Origin: Bacteroidales bacterium
GTDB taxonomy: Bacteria > Bacteroidota > Bacteroidia > Bacteroidales > UBA932
Length of the DNA stretch: 64,000 nt
NCBI GenBank assembly: GCA_017617475.1
Contig: JAFZWC010000073.1
Coordinates: 1-64,000, forward strand
Direction: 5' to 3'
In this document: positions 26,701-33,508 of the stretch, piece by piece
Layout: each line of letters starts with the position of its first letter
Numbering within the stretch: position 1 is the stretch's first letter
Position numbers and translations under genes: made by a program
The notes under the pieces: model-generated
What the model saw: the letters and a program-made list of their open reading frames with translations, nothing else
Database searches by the model: none
What the model was told of the DNA's origin: nothing

Positions 26701-26794
26701 CTCCACCGACACCTCCATCTTCGCTTCCGCGTTTGATATGTGCCCGTATCCGACCACCCGTAACTTCGGTGCTTCCATCACCATTGGCTTCTAA
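23714..26794 (+). CDS. SusC/RagA-type TonB-linked outer-membrane protein, pair 2
   Basis: A TonB-dependent importer of 1026 residues. Signal peptide to about residue 23 (ASAQ); carboxypeptidase-regulatory-like domain about 27-98 (GVVVDNIGPVVGAGVVVAG, LVVSCIGYETVEV); linker DEVVVTALGISREKKSLGYA; plug with LQGKIAGLQIS, VIRGSSSLSNNDQPLYVVDG and ISVLKGPTAAALYGSRAGNG; beta-barrel ending SITIGF. It is shorter than the other three SusC proteins here but complete. It is divergent from GH29 and followed 14 bases later by its SusD and then by a GHL10-like hydrolase, suggesting a fucosylated or complex substrate. Confidence 0.93.
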   Translation: MFKKLQSVLLMVILVSVSWVASAQNQTAKGVVVDNIGPVVGAGVVVAGTSNGAITDVDGSFTLPNVPKGATLVVSCIGYETVEVVFNGQPINVTLREDSELLDEVVVTALGISREKKSLGYAVQDVKADELVRGGSANLTDALQGKIAGLQISNSGTGVGGSTRVVIRGSSSLSNNDQPLYVVDGVPYDTGGHDIDGQAGLWGGTDRSGGAFDLNPDDIESISVLKGPTAAALYGSRAGNGVILITTKKGGKDSEAIGVTYTGKFTWSPVSYFLNLQNTYGQGSSGQYNADATGSWGAKMTGQSVPAWWDASQSAMYKGDVNPYKEFYRTGSTYSHNVTIAGGKDNPWRISLGRDDNNSVIKPTTIGKTSVDVVARFEATKWLHFDVKANYVKTTGNNRQTRGLYGTSFYITSMPRSIRMADLEKYAVDENAAALGEVCHLNWYGPNADYQNPYFIQRQFNNQDIQNKFFGMGKMTIDFTKNLHFTLKEGYNWVDFQQKNWYPYKDPVFTSAYPEVSMTKSTRIESNLEGLLSYNNKFGDFDFGASVGGNIMHAKSESVWGDGKKIPIVGAMYIAAGTQYASNSVYEKEIQSLYAFANVGYKNFLFLDLTARNDWSSTLPAANRSYFYPSVSASWLITGMMDELGVGYNKDILDYGKIRASWALVGKDTEPYQLATTYGSTTDATGLITITQNTTQANANLKPEMANSWEIGTEWHFFKNRLGIDFTYYNTTTKNQVMSVAMPYSSGVERKYINAGVINNSGIELQLNGDIIRTRDITLGATLNLARNVNKVKELYHDAESGIDVSQYELGHMTGSAGVYVRAYEGEPMGSIYGTGYVRDANGNIQMKDGLPVSESEVYLGSVQPKFTGSFGLNFAWKGLSASALFNFKAGGKLFSVTEYAAAHAGTAARTENRDNFTFNGTKVDAQAFWTSSPAEEFIYDASFLKLGEASIGYSIPRKALENFAGGFIKTAKVSVYGSNLLYLISHTPGTTPDGSSTDTSIFASAFDMCPYPTTRNFGASITIGF

Positions 26795-26808
26795 TCGGAT
26801 TCTGCCTT

Positions 26809-28434
26809 ATGAAAAAATATATTATTCCCGTATTTGCCGCTCTCGCACTCCTGGCTTCCTGTACTGCCAAGTTTGACGAGATGAATACCGATCCTACCGC
26901 CCTTACCGCCAGCTCCGTGCAAGCCCACATGGTATTTGCCCGTTGCGTCTATCACGGTATGAGCAATGACCACCAGCGTAACTTCAACCTCAACGACGAT
27001 ATGTACGCCCACTACTTCTCCGAAGGCCTCGGCTGGACGGACTACTGGCGTTACAACGAAGGTTGGGGTAACATCTACTGGCGTGACTTCTACGACCAGC
27101 GCCTGCGTGAGTACCACCTCATCAACGAGATTATCGGCGACGATGCCGACTACAACGGCATGAAGGCTGCCAACGATATCTATAACGTGATTCTGTGGCT
27201 GCGCGTGATTGACCGTTACGGTGACGCTCCTTACAAGGACGCTGAAGGCAACTATGCCGGTCAGGGTTACACCATGCCGTACAACTCCATCAAGGAGATC
27301 TATCCGGACCTGGTGGCCCGTCTGCAGAACGACGTTTCCCTCCTGAGCAACCCCGGCACCAAGACCTTCGGTGACTACGACCTGGTCTATGCCAACGACT
27401 GGGGCAAGTGGAAGAAACTGGCCAACACGCTCATCATGCGTCTTGCCATGCGTATGAGCAACACGGCCGAAGCCGCTTCCCTGAAGAGCGCATTTGCCTC
27501 GGCCGCCAGCGGCGCCATGAGCGCTCCCAGCGACTACGCCCTGGTGCACTGCGACACCTATGTTTGGGGTGACTACTATGACAGAACCTTCTACGACTGG
27601 GCCAACACCTTCACCAGCTCCGACTTCATGAAGATGATGAACGGTGACAATCCCGGCTACGCTACCGGCGTGGTGGATCCCCGTCGTGAGTTCTGGTTCA
27701 CCGAGGGTACCGGCGCTGCCGATGAATTCAGCGGCTGGGACGGCTTTCCCAATGGTAACTATGCTGTAGACACCCGTGCCGACGTGAAGAACGCCCACGG
27801 TGGCTCCGGTTCCTTCGCCAAGCTCAACTGCTATGACAAGGACGGTGTCTTCTTCTTCAACTTCCACAACACCCGCAAGGAGAACCTGGCCTGGCACCTG
27901 GCTTCCTATTCCGAGACTTGCTTCCTGAAGGCCGAAGCCGTGCTCCGCGGCTGGATCTCCGGTGACGCCAAGGCTTTCTATGAGGAAGGCATCAAGGCTT
28001 CTATGGACGAAGTCGCTTACGTGATCACCACTTCCGGTGGCACCAAGACCATCTCGGCCGAAGATAAGGACGCCTATATTGCTGCCCTTCCTGCTTTCGG
28101 CAGCGGTGAGACGGCTCTGCGCAACGTGATGATCCAGAAGTGGATTGCCATGTTCCCGAACTCTCCCGAGGCATGGTGCGACCAGCGCCGTACCGGTTAT
28201 CCGGACTACGCCAGCGGTGTGTTCACCTATCCTACCGTTCATCCCAGCTCCCTGGTGAAGGAAGGCAACATTGTCCAGCGTATCCCTTACCCGGACAACG
28301 AGTACAACACCAATGCTCAGATGATGCCTGCCAAGTACCAGGGCGGCACCCGCGACCAGGAGAGCAACCTCTACTGGGCCCTCGGTGGCGAAGGCGCAAC
28401 CCAGTCCAAGAACACGGCTCCCAAGAACCTGTAA
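26809..28434 (+). CDS. SusD/RagB family lipoprotein, pair 2
   Basis: A glycan-capturing lipoprotein of 541 residues with lipobox LLASC (Cys18). The SusD_like_2 subgroup is indicated by DEMNTDPTALTASSVQ near the N-terminus, WLRVIDRYGDAPYKDAEG, WKKLANTLIMRLAMRMSNT and the C-terminal SPEAWCDQRRTGYPDYASGV. It begins 14 bases after susC2 and ends before a terminator of the mismatch family. Confidence 0.9.
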   Translation: MKKYIIPVFAALALLASCTAKFDEMNTDPTALTASSVQAHMVFARCVYHGMSNDHQRNFNLNDDMYAHYFSEGLGWTDYWRYNEGWGNIYWRDFYDQRLREYHLINEIIGDDADYNGMKAANDIYNVILWLRVIDRYGDAPYKDAEGNYAGQGYTMPYNSIKEIYPDLVARLQNDVSLLSNPGTKTFGDYDLVYANDWGKWKKLANTLIMRLAMRMSNTAEAASLKSAFASAASGAMSAPSDYALVHCDTYVWGDYYDRTFYDWANTFTSSDFMKMMNGDNPGYATGVVDPRREFWFTEGTGAADEFSGWDGFPNGNYAVDTRADVKNAHGGSGSFAKLNCYDKDGVFFFNFHNTRKENLAWHLASYSETCFLKAEAVLRGWISGDAKAFYEEGIKASMDEVAYVITTSGGTKTISAEDKDAYIAALPAFGSGETALRNVMIQKWIAMFPNSPEAWCDQRRTGYPDYASGVFTYPTVHPSSLVKEGNIVQRIPYPDNEYNTNAQMMPAKYQGGTRDQESNLYWALGGEGATQSKNTAPKNL

Positions 28435-28451
28435 TCTTTGACTTGATATTG

Positions 28452-28488
28452 AATTTCCGGCGACTCCTTTCGGGGCCGCCGGAATTTT
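28452..28488 (+). terminator. Terminator with conserved C.A mismatch after susD2
   Basis: The stem TTCCGGCGACTCC (28455-28467) pairs with GGGGCCGCCGGAA (28472-28484), with A28463 opposite C28476 and one T.G pair, and is followed by TTTT. It shares the GGCGAC / GGCCGCC core with the other four members although the outer stem differs. Confidence 0.85.
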
Positions 28489-28490
28489 GT

Positions 28491-28498
28491 TATCTTTG
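28491..28498 (+). promoter_or_regulatory. Putative -7 element for the GHL10-like gene
   Basis: TATCTTTG directly after the T-run of the susD2 terminator and 19 bases before the ATG at 28518. It suggests separate initiation after the terminator. Confidence 0.5.
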
Positions 28499-28517
28499 TG
28501 ATAATAAACTACTGACC

Positions 28518-29603
28518 ATGCGAAAATTAACCCTTACCCTTCTGGCTGCCGTGGCCCTTCTGTGCGCCTGCACGCAGCAAAAAGCCTCCTTCCCCATCTA
28601 TGTATGGCAAGGCATCAACGAAAAGACCGATATGGACGAGCTCCAGGAAAGGATGCACTTCTGGAAGTCCCAAGGTGTGGTGGGCGTGTGCCTGGAAAAC
28701 AGCAATCCGGAGATTGTGGCGCTGGCATCGGCCCGTGCCCATGCCGAAGGCCTGGAATACCACGCCTGGATTCCCTGCATGCTCCGCGGTGACAAGCCCC
28801 ACAGCTGGTATGCCGTGAACCGCCTGGGCCAATCTGCCGACGAATACCCCGCCTACGTACCTTATTATAAGGCGCTGGATCCTCGCAACCCGGAGGTGCA
28901 CAAGCATCTGGTGGACCAGATGGTGTCCATAGCCCAGATTCCGGATGTGGACTATGTGCAGTTGGACTATATCCGCTACCCGGACGTCATCCTTTCCCGC
29001 GGCCTGTGGGACAAGTACGGCCTGGTGATGGACGAGGAATACGCCCCGGCCGATTATTGCTACTGCGACGACTGCGTAGCCGCCTTCAAGGAACTCACCG
29101 GCATTGACATCAAGGCCGTGGAAGATCCTTCCAAGGTGGCCGAATGGGCCCAGTTCCGCTGCGACCAGGTAACCGACCTGGTAAACGAGATTTGCGCCGC
29201 CGTACACGCCACCGGCAAGAAGGTAAGTGCCGACGTGTTCCCCGGCCCCAAGTCGCACGCCTACTGGATGGTGCGCCAGGAGTGGAACAAGTGGGACATT
29301 GACATGGTCTTCCCCATGAACTACAACGACTTCTACCTCCAGCCTGCCGAATGGGTAGGGGAAGTAACCAAGGAGGAAGTAGAGTCTGTTCCCGGCAAGC
29401 CCGTGATGAGTGGCCTGTTCATCTGCCGCGAGTGGAAGCGGAAGGTGGAGCTTGAAGACCCCGAGCAGAGCGGCCTCATTCCGGCCGAGATGGCCACCGC
29501 CGTGCAGGGTGCCCGTGACGCAGGCGCCGCCGGCATCTGCCTCTTCACCCCCGGCAGCATGACCCCCGAACACTGGGAGGCCCTGGCCGCCGCCTTGAAA
29601 TAG
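28518..29603 (+). CDS. GHL10-like putative glycoside hydrolase lipoprotein
   Basis: A 361-residue lipoprotein (lipobox LLCAC, Cys18) predicted to be a TIM-barrel glycosidase of the GHL10/DUF4015-related group. Supporting segments: a WKSQGVVGVCLEN strand-helix unit, CYCDDCVAAFKELTG, VQLDYIRYPD (the characteristic LDY(V/I)RYP strand with the candidate acidic residue), AAVHATGKKVSADVFPG, DIDMVFPMNYNDFY, and GAAGICLFTPGSM at the last barrel strand. It follows susC2/susD2 with its own -7 element. Substrate unknown. Its TAG stop abuts the left end of palindrome B. The ATG at 28518 opens the signal peptide; the longer open frame upstream overlaps susD2 and is spurious. Confidence 0.75.
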   Translation: MRKLTLTLLAAVALLCACTQQKASFPIYVWQGINEKTDMDELQERMHFWKSQGVVGVCLENSNPEIVALASARAHAEGLEYHAWIPCMLRGDKPHSWYAVNRLGQSADEYPAYVPYYKALDPRNPEVHKHLVDQMVSIAQIPDVDYVQLDYIRYPDVILSRGLWDKYGLVMDEEYAPADYCYCDDCVAAFKELTGIDIKAVEDPSKVAEWAQFRCDQVTDLVNEICAAVHATGKKVSADVFPGPKSHAYWMVRQEWNKWDIDMVFPMNYNDFYLQPAEWVGEVTKEEVESVPGKPVMSGLFICREWKRKVELEDPEQSGLIPAEMATAVQGARDAGAAGICLFTPGSMTPEHWEALAAALK

Positions 29604-29713
29604 GCCGTGGGTGCAACTGTTTGATTATCTTAGATTTAACAAATTACCCCTGGGTGAAAACGCCCAGGGGTAATTGTTTAATCGTTTGAAAGTTAAGCCA
29701 TTATGTCCACGGC
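29604..29713. repeat. Palindromic element copy B (51-nt arms)
   Basis: Arms 29604-29654 and 29663-29713 flank an 8-base loop. The inner pairing is AATTACCCCTGGG with CCCAGGGGTAATT; the outer ends are GCCGTGG on both sides at exactly 51 bases. The left arm abuts the TAG of the GHL10-like gene. The right arm encodes the last six residues (AVDIMA) and stop of the convergent metallophosphoesterase. It also works as a bidirectional terminator. Confidence 0.85.
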
Positions 29714-30775
29714 ATTCTGCTCTTCGCCGCCCATCAGCCGCACCCAGGTGCGGCAACCAGGCTGGCCGGAGCGGAACTGGAACACCCGGCAGCCGGAAAC
29801 TCGCTCCTGCGGGTGTTCCTGCGTGGATTTGCCAGTGCGGCCCAGGCGGTTGTAAACCGTGTCACAGCCGCTGAACCGGCCATAGATGAAGTAGATTCCA
29901 GTTTCTCCGCGGAGGACATAGTCGCAGTCGTGGTCGTGACCGGTGACCACAGCCCGCACGTCGCCCCTTTCCAGGAACAGGCCGAAGAGGCCGCTGTTCA
30001 CGCGCGAAGGGCATGGCTCCTCGCAGTTGTTCCCCACCAGGTAGCGGTTGGGGGCCTCCAGCAGGGCCCGCTCAATCTCCCGAAGGGGGATGTGAAAGAA
30101 GGCCAGGGCGGGAACGGGCTGGCCACCGTTCTGCTCCTGGAGCTTCTGGCTGTGCGCGTTGTACCAGTCCAGTTGGCTTACGCGGATGTAGTCATAGCAA
30201 TGCTCCTCCTCCATGCCCTTTAGGATAACGGCATCCATGGAGTCGAAGAGATAGAAGGCCCGTTCCACTCCTTTGGCACCTTTAAGGGTAATCACATCGT
30301 TGGAGCAGCCGTACACGCCTTCCTTGGGCTCGGTGTTCACGCAGCCGGGAAGGCTCCGGATCAGGGAAAATATCTCCTCGCGCGTGGAGCCGAACTGGGA
30401 GTCGTGATTGCCCAGCGCCACAGCCCACGGGATGCCACTCTCGGCCAGGGGCGTTAGGATTTCGCGGGCGCTGTCCAGGTCCGGCCGGCCGAATACAATG
30501 TCGCCGGTGTGGATGATAAGGTCGGGCTTCACGCCCTCGATGGCGTCTTTTACGCAGGCCAGGGCCCGTTCCGAGCGCGGATCTCCGGCAATGTAGTGGG
30601 TGTCCGTGAACTGCAGCAGAGTAAAGGTGCCGTCGGCCCGGAAAGGCAGCTGGGCGGCTATGCGGTCATGGTTCTTTTTGGATGCCCCCACCTGGGAACA
30701 GGCGGAGAGAGCGGGTGCCGCGGTAGCCAATACGGTTGCCCAGGCAGCGTCTTTGAGGAAGGAACGTCTTTTCAT
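29693..30775 (-). CDS. Tat-exported metallophosphoesterase
   Basis: A 360-residue calcineurin-like phosphoesterase (purple acid phosphatase/DCR2-like). The twin-arginine signal RRSFLKD (residues 3-9) leads to LSAC, a possible lipobox. Metal-site motifs are in the usual order: FTDTHY (Asp58, His60), HTGDIVFGRPD (Asp92), LGNHD (Asn123, His124), FFHIPL (His) and VTGHDHDCDY. The substrate is unknown. It overlaps the acyltransferase gene by 4 bases (ATGA) and is last in the minus-strand operon. Its C-terminal six codons lie within palindrome B, so the present C-terminus may have been supplied by that element. Confidence 0.85.
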   Translation of the reverse strand: MKRRSFLKDAAWATVLATAAPALSACSQVGASKKNHDRIAAQLPFRADGTFTLLQFTDTHYIAGDPRSERALACVKDAIEGVKPDLIIHTGDIVFGRPDLDSAREILTPLAESGIPWAVALGNHDSQFGSTREEIFSLIRSLPGCVNTEPKEGVYGCSNDVITLKGAKGVERAFYLFDSMDAVILKGMEEEHCYDYIRVSQLDWYNAHSQKLQEQNGGQPVPALAFFHIPLREIERALLEAPNRYLVGNNCEEPCPSRVNSGLFGLFLERGDVRAVVTGHDHDCDYVLRGETGIYFIYGRFSGCDTVYNRLGRTGKSTQEHPQERVSGCRVFQFRSGQPGCRTWVRLMGGEEQNAVDIMA

Positions 30776-31935
30776 ATCTTAAGTTTTATATTCATCTTAC
30801 CCGGCGCCCAGGTGACTGCGATGCACAGGGCCACGAAGAGCACGCATTTGCCCACGCCCACATAACCGGTGAGCCAGTCGGGAGTGTCCAGGTCCCAGGC
30901 CTGGCGGGCAAAGTACCGGAGCGCATAGAAGAAATAGGGAATCATGTACATGGTGAGCGTGGCGGTACCGGCGGGCCTCAGCGGCCGCGACCATCCTGTC
31001 CAGTCCTTCCGTTCCAGTGCCCGGAGAAGGGAGTACAACGCCACGGAGATGGCTCCTACAAACAGGCACCAGGGCAGCGTGCCCATGTTCTTGGAAATAA
31101 TCCAGTCCTGATGGAAAAGCATGCCCAGGAGGGCCAGGACGGCCGATGCCGCCAGTCCCGCAACCAGTTTTCCTTTGCCGATGCGCTGCCCGCAGAGCAC
31201 GGTGAGAGTGCCGCCCAGGGCCATGATGGCGGTATGTCCGTTGCCGATATGAAGGGCATCGGCAAAATCGGCCAGGATGTTCCGGCCTATCCAGGGTTCG
31301 CCGGTGCGCATGGGCAGCACGGAGAGATTCACCAGGCACAGGACCGCCAGCAGCAGCGCCAGGATCCAGGGCTTTCTCCGACAAAGCAGGTAGGCCGACG
31401 AAGTAAAGAGATAGGCCCAGCCTATAAGCCCCAGAATGCCCCACCAGCCGGTGCGCATGAGGTCGCCGTCCTTGGTGCGGAAAACGATGGCCAGGACGGC
31501 CAGAACCACAACACCCACGGCTTTCAGCCACTTCTGTGCTTTGAAGCCTTCCGGATAGCTGTTCCAGACCAGGCCGAACCCCAGTAGCATCACCAGCCAG
31601 TAAACGCCTTTGTTCATGGCCGGCCCCCGTTCGGAATTGTAGATGAATACGCCCATCACCAGCAACGCAAAGGTGCGCTCCAGAATATGGACAAGGGTCT
31701 CTCCCAGCGGTTTCCCGCCAGCAATACGCTTCTCCAGAGCATAAGGGACAGACATGCCCATGGCAAAGAGGAACATGGGGAACACTACGTCGGCCAGGCC
31801 CATCCCATCCTTCATGGTGGCGGTGTGCTCCATCCAGGCGGGAGCGTCCATAATGGTCCAGAGGTCGTTTACAAACACCATCAGGGCCATGGTGATGGCC
31901 CGGAATATATCGATGGCGGCATTCCGTTTATTCAT
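30772..31935 (-). CDS. HGSNAT-like (COG4299/DUF5009) membrane acyltransferase
   Basis: A polytopic inner-membrane protein of 387 residues with about ten hydrophobic segments. The N-terminus AAIDIFRAITMALMVFVND matches the heparan-alpha-glucosaminide N-acetyltransferase family, which transfers acetyl groups across a membrane to amino sugars. GLADVVFPMFLFAMGMSVPY, the second conserved block, is present, as is the C-terminal TLTMYMIPYFFYALRY. The family's true bacterial substrate is generally unproven. It overlaps the genes on both sides by 4 and 8 bases, so the three genes FAD oxidoreductase, acyltransferase and phosphoesterase are translated together. A role in modifying an amino sugar is inference. 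Confidence 0.78.
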   Translation of the reverse strand: MNKRNAAIDIFRAITMALMVFVNDLWTIMDAPAWMEHTATMKDGMGLADVVFPMFLFAMGMSVPYALEKRIAGGKPLGETLVHILERTFALLVMGVFIYNSERGPAMNKGVYWLVMLLGFGLVWNSYPEGFKAQKWLKAVGVVVLAVLAIVFRTKDGDLMRTGWWGILGLIGWAYLFTSSAYLLCRRKPWILALLLAVLCLVNLSVLPMRTGEPWIGRNILADFADALHIGNGHTAIMALGGTLTVLCGQRIGKGKLVAGLAASAVLALLGMLFHQDWIISKNMGTLPWCLFVGAISVALYSLLRALERKDWTGWSRPLRPAGTATLTMYMIPYFFYALRYFARQAWDLDTPDWLTGYVGVGKCVLFVALCIAVTWAPGKMNIKLKI

Positions 31936-33424
31936 GGTCAGGCAGTTTTACCCAGGTTTCGTTGGCCCAGCCCACCGTTCGGCCGATACCGCGCACTTCT
32001 CCGCGGACGCCGGCCTCCTGGAGCTCCCGGAAACCAGGGTCGGAGGGCTTGAGGTCCAGGAAGGGGAGGAGATAGCAGCCGTGGTCCAGCAGCACCGCCT
32101 GTACTTCGGCGGCGGGCACCTCGGAAGGATGCCGGCCCGTGCGCACGGCAATGGCGGCAAGTGCTCCGGCGGCCTGGCCCACGCCCATCACGACGGGCTG
32201 CAGGCGCGTTCCGCCGTTCATTTCCCAGCTCACGGACATGGCCTTATCGGCCACCAGGAAGTCTTCGGTATTCACGGGAATCACCACGCCCAGCGGCACG
32301 CTGAAGGAAGGAATCTTGCCGAACCACAGGTGCGAGAGCTCTTCCCGGCGGGGATTCTGGTTGTGATGGTGATCCACGGGGTAGTCACCCACGGCAACGG
32401 CGCGGGTGTAAAGGTCAAAGTCGTAAGGCTGCCTGGCGGCTTCCACCGTCATGGTATCCCGCCCGGCTATGCGTCGCGCCTCGCGGTAATAGGGGAAGAA
32501 GGGGAGGCCGTCTTCGATAGGAAAGACATCGTCGGCAATGCCGATATGCGTGTACCCCAGCTCTGTCTGCAGGAAGTAAAGATAGCCCAGCGTGCGGAGT
32601 TTGGCCTGGCGGATGGCTTCCTCCCGTTCCTGTGGTGTCATATCCAGGTATTCGGCAAAATAGTCGTTTCCGCTTTGGGGCCAGTTGAGCATGATGTGCC
32701 CGTCCGGCAGGCGGCCATAGGAAAGCATCATGTCTTTGTCCCAGACGTCGGTGCAGTGACGGTACAGCTCCGGGTCATAGCCCTCCGGCTTTTCCACGGT
32801 CACAGGATGGTCGAATTCTTTTACGATGGCCACATAAGTGAGGTCCTGTGCGGTGATGCGGTCTTTCAGTTCCGCTACGCCCAGGGCAGCCGCCACGTCG
32901 CCTAGCTCCGTCCCGTCAATGAGGATGCGTGCCTTGATGCGGGTGCCGTCGGTGAGGGTTAACTTCCAGGCTGTTTCATACCGGGGCCTCTTTTTGTCAT
33001 ACCGAGGCCCGTAGGGCCGAGTGTATCTCAAGCCACAGTTAATCCTCACCTCCACTCCGGCCTCTTCGGCCATGTTGCGCAGCACTTCGGCCCCCACGCG
33101 CGGGTTGAAGAGGATGTTGCTCACCCAGCCGCTCTTGAGCACCTCGTAGCCGCCGTATCGGCCTGCCAGGGAATCCGTGAATTCCCCGAAAAGGCCGCCG
33201 CGAAGCCGGTAGTTGCCGTCTATGGCACTGACTCCGGCGCTTGTGAGCATGCCGCCCAGCCAGGGCGTTTCCTCCACCACCAGCACCTTGGCGCCGTCCC
33301 GCGCCGCCTCAATGGCCGCACAGGTGCCGCCCGCCCCGCCGCCAATCACCACAACGTCGTAGTGCCTGGCGCAGGACAGCAGGGCTATAGCCGCAAAGGC
33401 CGTGGAGATAACCCGCTGAAACAT
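31928..33424 (-). CDS. FAD-dependent oxidoreductase, exported
   Basis: A 498-residue flavoprotein of the FAD_oxidored (PF12831) type. A short signal with possible lipobox ALLSC (Cys18) precedes the dinucleotide-binding fold YDVVVIGGGAGGTCAAIEA (GxGxxG) and the acidic VVEE that ends the second strand. ETPWLGGMLTSAGVSAIDGN and ARILIDGTELGDVAAALG are typical of this family, which is common in Bacteroidetes sugar loci but biochemically little known. The C-terminal NTEDFLVADKAMSVSWEMNG closes the FAD site. It overlaps the acyltransferase by 8 bases. The 5' end lies inside palindrome C, which separates it from the MFS gene; no -7 element is seen there, so read-through from the AGE/MFS unit is likely. 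Confidence 0.85.
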   Translation of the reverse strand: MFQRVISTAFAAIALLSCARHYDVVVIGGGAGGTCAAIEAARDGAKVLVVEETPWLGGMLTSAGVSAIDGNYRLRGGLFGEFTDSLAGRYGGYEVLKSGWVSNILFNPRVGAEVLRNMAEEAGVEVRINCGLRYTRPYGPRYDKKRPRYETAWKLTLTDGTRIKARILIDGTELGDVAAALGVAELKDRITAQDLTYVAIVKEFDHPVTVEKPEGYDPELYRHCTDVWDKDMMLSYGRLPDGHIMLNWPQSGNDYFAEYLDMTPQEREEAIRQAKLRTLGYLYFLQTELGYTHIGIADDVFPIEDGLPFFPYYREARRIAGRDTMTVEAARQPYDFDLYTRAVAVGDYPVDHHHNQNPRREELSHLWFGKIPSFSVPLGVVIPVNTEDFLVADKAMSVSWEMNGGTRLQPVVMGVGQAAGALAAIAVRTGRHPSEVPAAEVQAVLLDHGCYLLPFLDLKPSDPGFRELQEAGVRGEVRGIGRTVGWANETWVKLPDHE

Positions 33425-33508
33425 AAAACTTTATCTAAAATCCCCTAGGTAAATTAACCTAGGGGTAAATAGCTAACTTTCAAACAATCACTTAGTTCCG
33501 CCCACAGC
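33399..33508. repeat. Palindromic element copy C (51-nt arms)
   Basis: Arms 33399-33449 and 33458-33508 flank an 8-base loop. The inner hairpin is CCCCTAGG with CCTAGGGG. Outer ends are GCCGTGG (left) and GCTGTGG (right, read from the other strand), each exactly 51 bases from the loop. Unlike copies A and B it lies between two genes in tandem. Its left arm falls in the signal-peptide codons of the FAD gene; its right arm encodes the last six residues (AVGGTK) and TGA of the MFS gene. Confidence 0.8.

Noticed and set aside
28140..28517. Upstream extension of the GHL10-like gene overlapping susD2
   Set aside because: The extension is in another frame of susD2, crosses a terminator, and hides the clear lipoprotein signal that starts at 28518.
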